NCBI GenBank assembly: GCA_964371655.1
Contig: CAYJOD010000014.1
Span: 1 to 64,000 of the forward strand
Direction: 5' to 3'
Source: CAZGSN01 sp964371655
GTDB lineage: Bacteria; Desulfobacterota; Binatia; HRBIN30
Length of the DNA stretch: 64,000 nucleotides
Part shown: piece by piece, positions 44,990-53,488 of the stretch
Numbering within the stretch: position 1 is the first letter of the stretch
Layout of the letters: each line of letters starts with the position of its first letter
Made by a program: the position numbers and the translations under genes
The notes under the pieces: generated by a model
What the model was told of the DNA's origin: nothing
The model's input: only the letters and a program-made list of their open reading frames with translations
The model's database searches: none

Positions 44990-46900
44990 ATGATCTTCCG
45001 CCTTCGTGTTGTGCTCCGTGCCGGCTTGCAGATCGCCTGCCTGCTCGCCTGCAGTGCCGCTCTTGCGGCGGCCAGAGACGTGAACGTTCCCATCCGCCTC
45101 GACCACGACTTCGTGCGCCAGGGTCTGATGGCGCAGGTGTACAGCGACCCCGGCGGCAAGGCGAAGCTGTGGGACGACGGCACGGGTTGCGGATTCTTGA
45201 CGCTATGGGACCCACAGGTCGATAGCGTCAACGGACGCCTGCGCATCACCAGCCACGGCGAAGCGCAGGTCGGAACACCAATGGGCGACATCTGCCTGGC
45301 ACCGGTACAGTGGAAGGGGCTCATCGAGGTCTTCGAAGTACCTGTCCTTTCCGACGATCGTCAGGTGCTGCAATTCCGTGTCGTAGAGTCGAACCTTCTC
45401 GGCCCCGATCGCCGCAAGGGGCTGTTCACGGGCAAGATCTGGGATCTCGTCAAGGAGCACGTGCAGCCGCGCTTTCAGGCGCTGCGTTTCGATCTGCACG
45501 CCGGCATGCAGGATCTGCGCGAGTTGCTGCCGCTGATGATTCGCAACGACGACGCGCCGCGCATCGAAGCGATGCTGGCGTCGGTACGCGTGCGCGAGGC
45601 GGAGGTCGCCAGCACCGGGATTTCCGTCGCGGTAGGCTTCACCCTAGGCCTCAGCGATACCCCTTTGGCGCCAACCGCCGAGCCGACTCTCACTCCGGAA
45701 GAGATCGAGCGCTGGCAAGCCGCGTGGCAGCGTTGGGACGGGTTTCTCACTTTCGTGGTCAAGATCTTCGGCAAAGATATCCCGGCGGGCGACGTACAGC
45801 TGGCATTGCGCGAAGTCTTGCTGGAAGCGCGTTTCGACATTCTCGACGCCTTGGCACCACAGCCCGGGGTCCCCGATCCGACGCGTGCCCTCTTCCTCAA
45901 GACGTGGGCGCGACTTGCGCCGGTGGTGCGCGCCAGCGCCGCCTCGCTGCCGGGGGCCACGGGCCTGCGCTATCTGAGCTTCATCGCCGCCGGCGATGCG
46001 CTTGCGGCTCTCGACCAGGCCGGCCCGGATATCGGCCTCGACATATCCGGCGACGGACTGCGTCGTCTCGCCCGCGTCGTCGCACCGGCCGCGACCGAGG
46101 ACCCGCTCACCTACAGTCTCGACGTCGATCCGGAGCTCCGACGTCTCTTCGGTTTCAGCGCGGCTCTCGCGCCACCTGATCTTTCGGGTATGCCGAGCGA
46201 CGAACCGGCGGGGGCCGGGGCTGATGAGGCGGAGGAAGCGGCGCCAACGCCGAGCAGCTGGCTGCGGCTGCCTTGGCAGCCGGCACTTGTCTATGCCGCC
46301 ACCGAGCCGTCGAGCGCGCAGGCGGTTCTGGCGCGCTGGATCGTCGAGCGCGACAACCTCGACACCTATCTTCAAGCCGTGCGCGAAGTCTTGCTAGAAG
46401 CGATGAACGGGATCTTGCAGCGCTCCGACCTGGCTCCCGGGTATCGCGACGTCTACCGCAAGCTCGTCCTCACCACCGCGTGGAAGGAGAGCTGCTGGCG
46501 CCAGTTTCTGCGCGCCAAGGGACGTGTGACCTACATCGCGTCGCCGGTCGGCGCTACCGGGATGATGCAAGTCTTCGAGAAGGTCTGGCGCGGTGTGTAC
46601 GATGTCCAAGGCCTGCGCTGGGACATCCGCTACAACGCCCGCGCCGGTGCGGAAATTCTGCTCCACTACATCAGCGACTACGCCATTGCGAAGAAAGAAG
46701 ACCAGCAACCCGGCGGCATCGACAACCTCGCACGCGCCACCTACGCCGTCTACAACGGCGGCCCCGGGCATCTCAGCCGCTACCGCCGCAAGGACACCAA
46801 GCCTGCTCTCAAGAAGATCGACGAGCTCTTCTGGGAGAAGTACCGCGTCGTAGGCGCCGGACAGGAGCTGGAAGTCGGCAAATGTCTCGTCGGCGGGTGA
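44990..46900 (+). CDS. exported protein with C-terminal lytic transglycosylase domain
   Basis: This 636-residue protein has a signal peptide (1-28, ending ALAAARD). A long N-terminal region of no recognised family (about 30-470) includes a predicted helical part with VRVREAEV and PEEIERWQAAWQRW. The C-terminal SLT-type domain has Glu500 in TTAWKESCWRQF, GATGMMQVFEKVW near 525 and ATYAVYNGGPGHLSRY near 582. It cleaves the glycan strand of peptidoglycan, presumably in the periplasm. ATG at 44990 is preferred for the GAGGAAG-like site and clean signal peptide. It is convergent with the UbiB gene. Confidence 0.85.
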   Translation: MIFRLRVVLRAGLQIACLLACSAALAAARDVNVPIRLDHDFVRQGLMAQVYSDPGGKAKLWDDGTGCGFLTLWDPQVDSVNGRLRITSHGEAQVGTPMGDICLAPVQWKGLIEVFEVPVLSDDRQVLQFRVVESNLLGPDRRKGLFTGKIWDLVKEHVQPRFQALRFDLHAGMQDLRELLPLMIRNDDAPRIEAMLASVRVREAEVASTGISVAVGFTLGLSDTPLAPTAEPTLTPEEIERWQAAWQRWDGFLTFVVKIFGKDIPAGDVQLALREVLLEARFDILDALAPQPGVPDPTRALFLKTWARLAPVVRASAASLPGATGLRYLSFIAAGDALAALDQAGPDIGLDISGDGLRRLARVVAPAATEDPLTYSLDVDPELRRLFGFSAALAPPDLSGMPSDEPAGAGADEAEEAAPTPSSWLRLPWQPALVYAATEPSSAQAVLARWIVERDNLDTYLQAVREVLLEAMNGILQRSDLAPGYRDVYRKLVLTTAWKESCWRQFLRAKGRVTYIASPVGATGMMQVFEKVWRGVYDVQGLRWDIRYNARAGAEILLHYISDYAIAKKEDQQPGGIDNLARATYAVYNGGPGHLSRYRRKDTKPALKKIDELFWEKYRVVGAGQELEVGKCLVGG

Positions 46901-46903
46901 GGG

Positions 46904-47006
46904 CAGTTTTCAGTTTTCAGTTTTCAGGGTTCAGGGTTCAGTCGGCTGTCGTCAACAGGTAGCTCGCAAGCTCTCAGAACTGACAACTGAGAACTGAAAA
47001 CTGCAA
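46904..47006. repeat. inverted heptamer pair (CAGTTTT / AAAACTG)
   Basis: Arm 1 (46904-46941) is three CAGTTTT then two CAGGGTT units. Arm 2 (46974-47006) is CAACTGAGAACTGAAAACTG, complementary in register. It lies between convergent genes and may serve as a bidirectional terminator. Confidence 0.85.
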
Positions 47007-47017
47007 ACTTCCCACCA

Positions 47018-48343
47018 TCACTCCGCTGCTTCGACACACGCCTTGAACTCGCGGTGCCAATTATGGACGGTGCCGAGCTGCTTGAGGTAGGCGTCGAGGC
47101 CCATGAGGGCGCGGGCCAGGAAGACGCGGTGTCCGGGGTCTTTGAAGATCCGGTTTTCGAAGGCGATGCCGGCGATCTCGATACCGCGTTCGACCGTGTT
47201 GTACTCGCGCGGTTGATACTTGCGATCGGTCAGAACCGGCTCGAAGACGATCTCCATGATCCGTATCATCGGCTTCGGATCGTCGCCGGGGTTCAGGAAG
47301 TCGAGAGTCACGAAGCATTTCGCCATCGTCTTCATATCGTGCGCTAGGAGCGCCTTGGCGAGTTGATGATAGGCGCGCCGGATCGCGTCGGGGAAGATGC
47401 GGATCGAACCGAAATCGAGGATTCCAAGCTTTGGGTGATAGGTGACGACGTAATTCCCCGGGTTTGGATCGGCGTGCAAGACCCCGAATTCAAACACCTG
47501 CCGCCAGACGACGCGGAAGTACTTGATCGCCACCCAATCCTTGAGCTCCTGATCGACACCCGGGCCGAGAATCTGCTGGAGCGGGTAGCCCTCGACGTGC
47601 CCCATCGTGAGCACACGCCGCGACGACAGCTCCGGGTAAACGTCGGGGATGATGATCTCGTCGTCGTCGCGGTACATCTTCTGGAAGCGCTGGATGTTCT
47701 TGGCCTCGTTGACGTAGTCGAGCTCCTCGCGCAAGCGCGCCTCGAGCTCTTGATAGACCTCGGACGGATCGATCTTCTGCCGCATCACGTCGCGACCGAT
47801 CATCGTGAAGGTCTGCAGCAAGGCTTTCAGATTCTTGAGATCTTGCTCGACCGTCTCTTCGACGCCGGGGTATTGGATCTTCACCACCACGGCGACGCCC
47901 GATTTGAGACGCGCCTTGTGCACCTGTCCGAGCGACGCCGCCGCGAACGCCTCTTGCTCGAACTCGTCGAACAGTTGCTCGGGCGGCTTGTGCAGCTCGC
48001 GGATGACCTGCTTGCGAATCAGCGCATAGTCCATTGGCGGCACCGACGACTGCACGGCGGTGAGCACGCTCAGAACCTCTCCCGGCAGAATGTCGTCACG
48101 CATCGACAGCATCTGCACCAGCTTGGTGAACGCGCCGCGCAACTCCTGCGAGCGCTCGACAATCTTCAGGGCATTGCGGATGTGCGTATCGAGCATCGCC
48201 TTCTGGCGCTTGTCGGCGTTGCGAAATGGCGCGCGGATGGCTTGCCAGATGTAGCTCGAGCCGACCGAGGTCGCGAGCTCGCCGACCTTCATCACGCGCT
48301 TGGCACGACCCTGAGTAATCTCCTTGCTCGGTTTGGCTGCCAA
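47018..48343 (-). CDS. UbiB/ABC1-family atypical kinase
   Basis: This 441-residue protein has the KxGQ-like N-terminal motif region and the ABC1 core (about 100-350). The core comprises AAASLGQVHKARL (A-rich loop), VVVKIQYPGVEE (Lys), the ELDYVNEAKN helix (Glu), LHADPNPGNYVV (catalytic loop) and LDFGS (DFG). UbiB-like proteins are membrane-associated ATPases needed for ubiquinone synthesis, or for control of isoprenoid quinone extraction. No ubi genes are adjacent, so the substrate is open. Confidence 0.9.
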   Translation of the reverse strand: MAAKPSKEITQGRAKRVMKVGELATSVGSSYIWQAIRAPFRNADKRQKAMLDTHIRNALKIVERSQELRGAFTKLVQMLSMRDDILPGEVLSVLTAVQSSVPPMDYALIRKQVIRELHKPPEQLFDEFEQEAFAAASLGQVHKARLKSGVAVVVKIQYPGVEETVEQDLKNLKALLQTFTMIGRDVMRQKIDPSEVYQELEARLREELDYVNEAKNIQRFQKMYRDDDEIIIPDVYPELSSRRVLTMGHVEGYPLQQILGPGVDQELKDWVAIKYFRVVWRQVFEFGVLHADPNPGNYVVTYHPKLGILDFGSIRIFPDAIRRAYHQLAKALLAHDMKTMAKCFVTLDFLNPGDDPKPMIRIMEIVFEPVLTDRKYQPREYNTVERGIEIAGIAFENRIFKDPGHRVFLARALMGLDAYLKQLGTVHNWHREFKACVEAAE

Positions 48344-48485
48344 GGGGTCCTCTATCTGCTCAGCGTGCGCGTCGACACGGGCTCATCCGGCTTTGCCCGG
48401 CAATTCCGCCAGCTGTGGCCCAGCGGGTTGGAGTCCCGGCTTTAGCCGGCGTCAGGCGCTCAATCAGCTGACGAAGACCGCCTAA

Positions 48486-48738
48486 AGGCCAATGCCGGTT
48501 GGTTAAGGACCTTCCGCCCCGAAGGGGCAGGGAATCGAAAGCCCAGGGCAACGCCCTGGGAATACCATCGCGAAAGATAGAAGCCCTGAAGGGGCGAGAT
48601 TCGTCCGGCTGCGATTCGAATTTCGCCCTTTCAGGGCTTGCGACCCAGACGTTCGATTTCCCGGGGCGATGCCCCGGGCTATTGGGTTGAAGCCCCTTCG
48701 GGGCGGAGTCCACCGCCTTAACCGACCGGCATTGGCCT
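48486..48738. repeat. 253-bp closed multi-hairpin element
   Basis: Outer arms 48486-48508 and 48716-48738 are complementary over 23 bp with one mismatch (AGGCCAATGCCGGTTGGTTA). Inside are at least six nested hairpins, such as GCCCAGGGCAACGCCCTGGG, GCCCTTTCAGGGC, CCCGGGGCGATGCCCCGGG and GCCCCTTCGGGGC. No frame is coding. From memory, similar GCCCAGGGCAACGCCCTGGG blocks are dispersed in Planctomycetes and Verrucomicrobia. It may be a structured RNA or a mobile repeat. Confidence 0.75.
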
Positions 48739-48792
48739 AAAGGTGGGATTCCAACCACTCGTATTGAATTACCGGGCAAAGCCGCCTCATCC

Positions 48793-50229
48793 CTAGCGAG
48801 CATCAGCTTTCACGGTTGGCGCCGTCGCCTCTTCCTTTTTCGTCGCCCCTGCGCGCGCCCGCCGTGCCGCGACCCATCCTTCGCGAACCAGCTCGCGTTT
48901 CACATTGAAGACCAGCGCCCCCGCCGGGACGTCGGCGCGCACGGTGGTGCCGGTGGCGATGTAGGCATCGTCGCCAATGGTCACCGGCGCGACGAGCTGG
49001 GAATCGCTGCCGACTTGAACGCGCGCGCCGATGATCGTCTTGTTCTTTTGAAAGCCGTCGTAGTTGCAGGTGATCGTGCCGGCACCGATGTTGGTACCCG
49101 GGCCGATCTCCGTATCGCCGAGATACGCGAGGTGACTGGCTTTGGTCCCGGCGCCGATGATCGCCTTCTTGGTCTCAACGAAATCGCCGATGCAAACCCG
49201 ATCGCCGAGCTTGGTGCCGGGGCGGATCTGCGCAAACGGCCCGACCATCACGTCGCGACCTACTTCCGACTCATTCATCACGACGCTGAGCTTGATATGC
49301 GCGCCGTCGCCGATCTCGCAGTCGGTGATGAAGTCGCCGCCGTCGAAGCGGCAGCTCTTGCCGATGCGGGTGCTGCCACGCAGGATCACGTTCGGCCCGA
49401 TCACCGTGTCTTGACCGATCTCCACGTCCGGACCGATATAGATCGTCGCCGGGTCCTCCAGGGTGACCCCCTCCCCCATCCAATGCGCATTGATGCGTTC
49501 GCGCTGCATTTTCTCCAACGCCGCCAGGTCGCTACGCGAGCTGATTTGCGCGCCCTCCCCCAGCGTCGCCGCCGCGGCGGCAATTGGCAGTTTCTTGCGG
49601 CGTGCAATCTCGATGATGTCGGTGAGGTAGTACTCGCCCTGCACGTTCGCGGTCTTCAGTCTCTTCAGGGCATCGAACAGGAAGCGCGAGTTGACACAGT
49701 AGACACCGACGTTGATCTCGCGAATCTGCCGCTGCTCGGCGGAGCAATCCTTGTCCTCGACAATGCCCACAACCCGATGCTTGGCGTCACGAACGATGCG
49801 ACCGAAGCTGCTCGGGTTCTCCACGGTTTCGGTCAGCAGAGAGACGACAGCCTTCGCCCTCTTGTGGGCTCGGATCAGGCCACGGAATGTGTCAGGGCGA
49901 AGGAACGGCAAGTCGCCGTAGATGACCAGGAGGTCGCCGTCGAAGTCGCGCAACGCCGACGCCGCCATACGAGCGGCATGCCCGGTACCGCGCTGTTCCT
50001 CTTGCCGCGCAAAGCGAACCGCGAATGGAGCGCAGGCCGCCTGCACCTGCTCGGCTTGGTAACCGACGACGACGACGATGGGATCGACACCGATGCGGCG
50101 CAGCGCCGCCAGGGGATAAGCGATGAGTGGCTTCCCTCCCAAGCAGTGCAGCACCTTCGCCTGCGCCGACTTCATCCGCGTCCCCAGCCCTGCCGCCAGG
50201 ACAATCGCTCCTACCGATGCTTTCTTCAT
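48793..50229 (-). CDS. glmU: bifunctional GlmU (uridyltransferase and acetyltransferase)
   Basis: This 478-residue enzyme makes UDP-N-acetylglucosamine for cell wall and LPS. The N-terminal pyrophosphorylase domain (about 5-235) has LAAGLGTRMKSAQAKVLH near 13-30. The C-terminal left-handed beta-helix (about 260-460) has hexapeptide repeats (VEIGQDTVIGPNV). Catalytic YLGDTEIG and NYDGFQKNKT are present. The Ala/Lys-rich tail (EATAPTVKADAR) is longer than usual. GlmS is not nearby. Confidence 0.95.
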   Translation of the reverse strand: MKKASVGAIVLAAGLGTRMKSAQAKVLHCLGGKPLIAYPLAALRRIGVDPIVVVVGYQAEQVQAACAPFAVRFARQEEQRGTGHAARMAASALRDFDGDLLVIYGDLPFLRPDTFRGLIRAHKRAKAVVSLLTETVENPSSFGRIVRDAKHRVVGIVEDKDCSAEQRQIREINVGVYCVNSRFLFDALKRLKTANVQGEYYLTDIIEIARRKKLPIAAAAATLGEGAQISSRSDLAALEKMQRERINAHWMGEGVTLEDPATIYIGPDVEIGQDTVIGPNVILRGSTRIGKSCRFDGGDFITDCEIGDGAHIKLSVVMNESEVGRDVMVGPFAQIRPGTKLGDRVCIGDFVETKKAIIGAGTKASHLAYLGDTEIGPGTNIGAGTITCNYDGFQKNKTIIGARVQVGSDSQLVAPVTIGDDAYIATGTTVRADVPAGALVFNVKRELVREGWVAARRARAGATKKEEATAPTVKADAR

Positions 50230-50282
50230 AGCGCGGACAACCTACCGCGCCGGTTGAACCACGGCAACGCCGCTGCGGATGA

Positions 50283-50520
50283 GAGAGATTGCTTCGAAAA
50301 TGAGGGCTGGAGGCTCGGGGCTGGGGGCTCGGGAACCGAGTTTTCATCATCTCGGGCGAACCAGCAGCTTCATGATGACTGTCTCGAAACTCACAGGGGG
50401 CTGGTGGCTTGAGGCTCGGGGCTTGAGTCCTTTCAGCTCTTCGGGTCCCTTCAGCTCTTCCCGAGTCCCCAGCCCCTAGTCGCGAGCCCCAGGAAGAGTT
50501 GTGAGGCAACCTCGGGAGAC
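50283..50520. repeat. dispersed repeat R1, composite copy
   Basis: Two palindromic GGGGCTGGGGGCTCGGGA cores are separated by the TTTTCATCATCTCGGGC and AGCTTCATGATGACTGTC blocks also seen near 20330-20385. It ends with GTGAGGCAACCTCGGGAGACG, a degenerate R1 end. It precedes the ferredoxin leader. Confidence 0.75.
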
Positions 50521-50585
50521 GATGTCGCTTTACGCCGCCCGCGGCGATTTGCTAAGAGCGCCGGGGCCGAAAGGAGATCGAAGCG

Positions 50586-50939
50586 ATGCCGAAAGTCTAT
50601 TTTGTGAAGCAAGCGGTGGCGGTGGAGTGTGCGGTGGGGACGAATCTGCGCAAGCTGGCGCTGGAGAACGGCATTGCCGTCTACTCTTTCCCCAACAACC
50701 TCGTGAACTGTATCGGCAACGGCCTCTGCGGCACCTGTCGCATCAAGGTCGACAATCCCAACGCGGTATCCGCGCCTACACGCTCGGACGAAGGTAAGTG
50801 CGGCTGGGAAGGACCGGAGTACCGCCTCGCCTGTCAGACCAAGGTGCTCGCCGACGTTCAGGTGACCACCAGTCCGCGCAACAAGAAGATGGGGTGGATG
50901 GCGCACCCCACCTACCAATGGATGCAGGGACTCGACTGA
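50586..50939 (+). CDS. [2Fe-2S] plant-type ferredoxin
   Basis: This 117-residue electron carrier has Cys42, Cys48 and Cys51 in NCIGNGLCGTC and Cys83 in RLACQTK, the four ligands of a plant/XylA-type 2Fe-2S cluster. There is no signal peptide, so it is cytoplasmic. A GGAG-rich site precedes ATG 50586. Convergent flavin reductase-like and other redox genes nearby suggest it may feed an oxygenase or dehydrogenase; the partner is unknown. Confidence 0.92.
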   Translation: MPKVYFVKQAVAVECAVGTNLRKLALENGIAVYSFPNNLVNCIGNGLCGTCRIKVDNPNAVSAPTRSDEGKCGWEGPEYRLACQTKVLADVQVTTSPRNKKMGWMAHPTYQWMQGLD

Positions 50940-50972
50940 ACCGAGCCGACCGATCCCTCGGCGCGCTCGGCG

Positions 50973-51446
50973 TCACTTCACTTCGCGATAGCCGCCGCGA
51001 AAATGAAGTAAGGGGTCAGCTGTACCGGCCGCAGCCGCGTCCACCTGGCCGATGAAGATGATGTGGTCCCCGGCTTCGACGGTATTGACCACGCGGCAAT
51101 CCACGTATCCAACGACGTTGGGGAGGATCGGGGCACCGCTCCCGGCGGCGCCCCAAGCAACACCGCCGAACTTGTCGCCGCCGGTAACCGCGAAGCGTCG
51201 CGATGTCTCCTGCTCGCCGCTGGCCAGAAAGTTCACGGCGAAGACCTGCGACGACTGCAAATGCGGCAAGCTCTCGGCGCGCTTGTCGACACATACCAGC
51301 ACCAGCGGCGGGTCGAGCGAAACCGCGGTGAAGGCGGTGACAGTCAAACCGTAGGGGTTGCCATCCGACCCAACCGTAGTCACGACCGTGACGCCGCTGG
51401 CGAAATTTCCAAGGACACGACGGAAGTCGTTTCTGTCGATCGGCAT
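50973..51446 (-). CDS. flavin reductase-domain protein (FMN-binding split barrel)
   Basis: This 157-residue protein starts MPIDRNDFRRVLGNFASGVT, the typical HpaC-type N-terminus. It has LTVTAFTAVSLDPPLV and a GDHIIFIGQV motif that bind FMN. Family members reduce flavin with NAD(P)H for two-component monooxygenases. No monooxygenase large subunit is adjacent. Confidence 0.92.
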   Translation of the reverse strand: MPIDRNDFRRVLGNFASGVTVVTTVGSDGNPYGLTVTAFTAVSLDPPLVLVCVDKRAESLPHLQSSQVFAVNFLASGEQETSRRFAVTGGDKFGGVAWGAAGSGAPILPNVVGYVDCRVVNTVEAGDHIIFIGQVDAAAAGTADPLLHFRGGYREVK

Positions 51447-51665
51447 CGTCCCACAAGAACAAGCCGACCGGAGAAAGTCGAGAGGGTACCTACGAGGGCT
51501 ACCCCTACGGGACGGAATTCATACAGATCGTAGGGGCAACCCTTGTGGTTGCCCCAGCTTTCTGTAGATCGGACGGTCAAACCCGGAACCGGCTGACGCG
51601 CCACCCGGGAAGTCGTTGCGCAAGGCGAGGATTTTCGGAAGTACTAGCTCAGAAAGGAGTCTCAG

Positions 51666-52133
51666 ATGGCAAAGTTCCCTACGGAGGTCGAACGCTCGGT
51701 CACGGTCAAGGCGCCGCTCGCTCGTGTCTACGAATACTTGTGGGATGTCGTCGGCTCGTCCACGTGCATTCCGGGTATCGACAGCTGTACGGGCCAAGGC
51801 GACGATGCCTACTGCTTTGTCATGGAAGAGCGCTCGACCGGCCCGGTGAGCATGACCGTGCGCTACACCGCGCAATACAAGGGCAACGGCAAGGACAAGA
51901 TCACCTTCGTGAGCACCGACGCCGCCGGCGACAACACCGAGGTCAAAGGAAGCATCAAGCTGCAGGCGGCGGGTGCCGATTCGACCAAGATCGTCCTCAA
52001 ACAGATGCTGGCGCCGGACACGCCGGTCCCGCGCCTGCTGCAAGGCTTCCTGAAGTCGTATGTGGAAAGTGAGGCGGCGGAGGCGGTGAGAACGTACTTG
52101 GCCAACGTGAAACGGACGCTGGAAAGTGCGTAA
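51666..52133 (+). CDS. SRPBCC-superfamily protein
   Basis: This 155-residue START/Bet v1-like fold protein has the edge pattern VTVKAPLARVYEYLWDV (about 12-28) and a C-terminal helix (YVESEAAEAVRTYLANVKR). It binds a hydrophobic ligand in a cavity. A GAAAGGAG site precedes ATG. It may cooperate with the CoA-ester enzyme downstream (45 bp gap). Function is not further assigned. Confidence 0.8.
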   Translation: MAKFPTEVERSVTVKAPLARVYEYLWDVVGSSTCIPGIDSCTGQGDDAYCFVMEERSTGPVSMTVRYTAQYKGNGKDKITFVSTDAAGDNTEVKGSIKLQAAGADSTKIVLKQMLAPDTPVPRLLQGFLKSYVESEAAEAVRTYLANVKRTLESA

Positions 52134-52178
52134 ACCCAAACCGACCACAGGCCACTGGCCACGGACCACTGCCCTCCC

Positions 52179-53318
52179 ATGACAACTGCGCTCGGTCGCT
52201 TGAAGGTGCTCGATCTTTCCCGGCAGTTGCCCGGGCCGTTTTGCTCGATGATGCTCGCCGACCTGGGTGCCGACGTGGTGTGCATCGCCAGCCCCAACGA
52301 TCCGATGGGTATCGGCATCCCCTTTCTGGCGCGCAACAAGCGCCACATGACGTTGAACCTGAAGGCCGACAGCGGCCGCGAGATCCTCCTGCGCCTAGTC
52401 GATCAGGTCGACATCGTACTCGAAGGCTACCGGCCGGGCGTACCGCAACGTCTGGGGATCGACTACGACACGTTGAAGCAGCGCAACCCGCGCCTGATCT
52501 ACTGCTCGATCTCCGGCTACGGCCAGGATGGTCCGTATCGTGATCGTGTCGGGCACGACATCAACTATCTCGGCTATGCAGGCATTCTGAACTTCGTCGG
52601 CGCAGCCGGCGGCCCGCCGGTGATCCCGGGGGTGCAGATCGCCGACATTGCCGGCGGCGGGCTCATGGCCACGATCGGGATTCTCGCCGCGGTGATCGGC
52701 CGCGAGCATACTGGGCGAGGACAGTTCGTCGACATTGCGATGCTCGATGGCTCGCTTGCCTGCAACGCCTACCACATCCTGATGTGGTTCATTAAGGGCC
52801 AATTGCCGCAACGCGGCGGCGAGCAGCTCACCGGCCGCTACCCGTGTTACGCCGTCTACGAAACCAAAGACGGCAGGCACGTCACCGTCGGTGCGTTCGA
52901 ACCTCACTTCTGGGCGGCCTTGTGCCGCGAGCTCGGCCACGAAGATTTCATCGCGACGCAGTGGGACGAAGGCGATCGGCGCGAACAGATGTTCCGTGTG
53001 CTGCGCGAGACATTTCGGAGCAAGACTCTCGCCGAGTGGCTGGCACAGTTGGGCGACAAGGAGATCTGCTTCGGGCCGGTAAACACGCTCGAGGAGACCT
53101 TCGCCGACCCGCAGTTGCGACACCGGCAGATGGCGGTGGAGATGGAGGGTCCCCTCGGCAAGACGCCGGCGATCGGAACGCCGATCAAGCTTTCCGACAC
53201 CCCGGCATCGATACGCACCCCACCGCCCTACTTCGGCCAACACACCGACACCGTCCTCGCCGAGCTCGGCTTCTCCACCGCCGAGATCGAGGCTCTACGC
53301 GCGCAGGGGATCCTCTGA
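52179..53318 (+). CDS. alpha-methylacyl-CoA racemase-like CaiB/BaiF protein
   Basis: This 379-residue family III CoA-transferase fold enzyme carries VGHDINYLGYAG with His126 and QIADIAGG with Asp156. These are the catalytic pair, at the same numbering, described for the mycobacterial alpha-methylacyl-CoA racemase. This points to racemisation of 2-methylacyl-CoA, such as branched fatty acids or sterol side chains, rather than CoA transfer, which uses a different aspartate. Other family signatures (DLSRQLPGPFCSMMLADLGA, PGVPQRLGIDYD) are intact. It sits with lipid-catabolic genes. Confidence 0.8.
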   Translation: MTTALGRLKVLDLSRQLPGPFCSMMLADLGADVVCIASPNDPMGIGIPFLARNKRHMTLNLKADSGREILLRLVDQVDIVLEGYRPGVPQRLGIDYDTLKQRNPRLIYCSISGYGQDGPYRDRVGHDINYLGYAGILNFVGAAGGPPVIPGVQIADIAGGGLMATIGILAAVIGREHTGRGQFVDIAMLDGSLACNAYHILMWFIKGQLPQRGGEQLTGRYPCYAVYETKDGRHVTVGAFEPHFWAALCRELGHEDFIATQWDEGDRREQMFRVLRETFRSKTLAEWLAQLGDKEICFGPVNTLEETFADPQLRHRQMAVEMEGPLGKTPAIGTPIKLSDTPASIRTPPPYFGQHTDTVLAELGFSTAEIEALRAQGIL

Positions 53319-53377
53319 GGAGCGCCCCCGACGCGATGCGTCGGTTCGCGATCAAGCGGTGCGACAACAGCCGCAGG

Positions 53378-53430
53378 CCAGCTCCCCTCGCTCGCGCCAC
53401 TTCCGGCGCGGGAGAGGGTTAGGGTGAGGG
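53378..53430. repeat. CCCTCTCCCGC-type hairpin repeat
   Basis: CCCCTCGCTCGCGCC ... GGCGCGGGAGAGGGTTAGGGTGAGGG is a member of the family seen at 29055 and 36988. It lies between convergent genes and can act as a terminator. Confidence 0.65.
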
Positions 53431-53488
53431 CCGTCGGACGGGCAACAACGATCGCCGCGCGTGGCTTGCGCGACCGTCGATCCACCGT

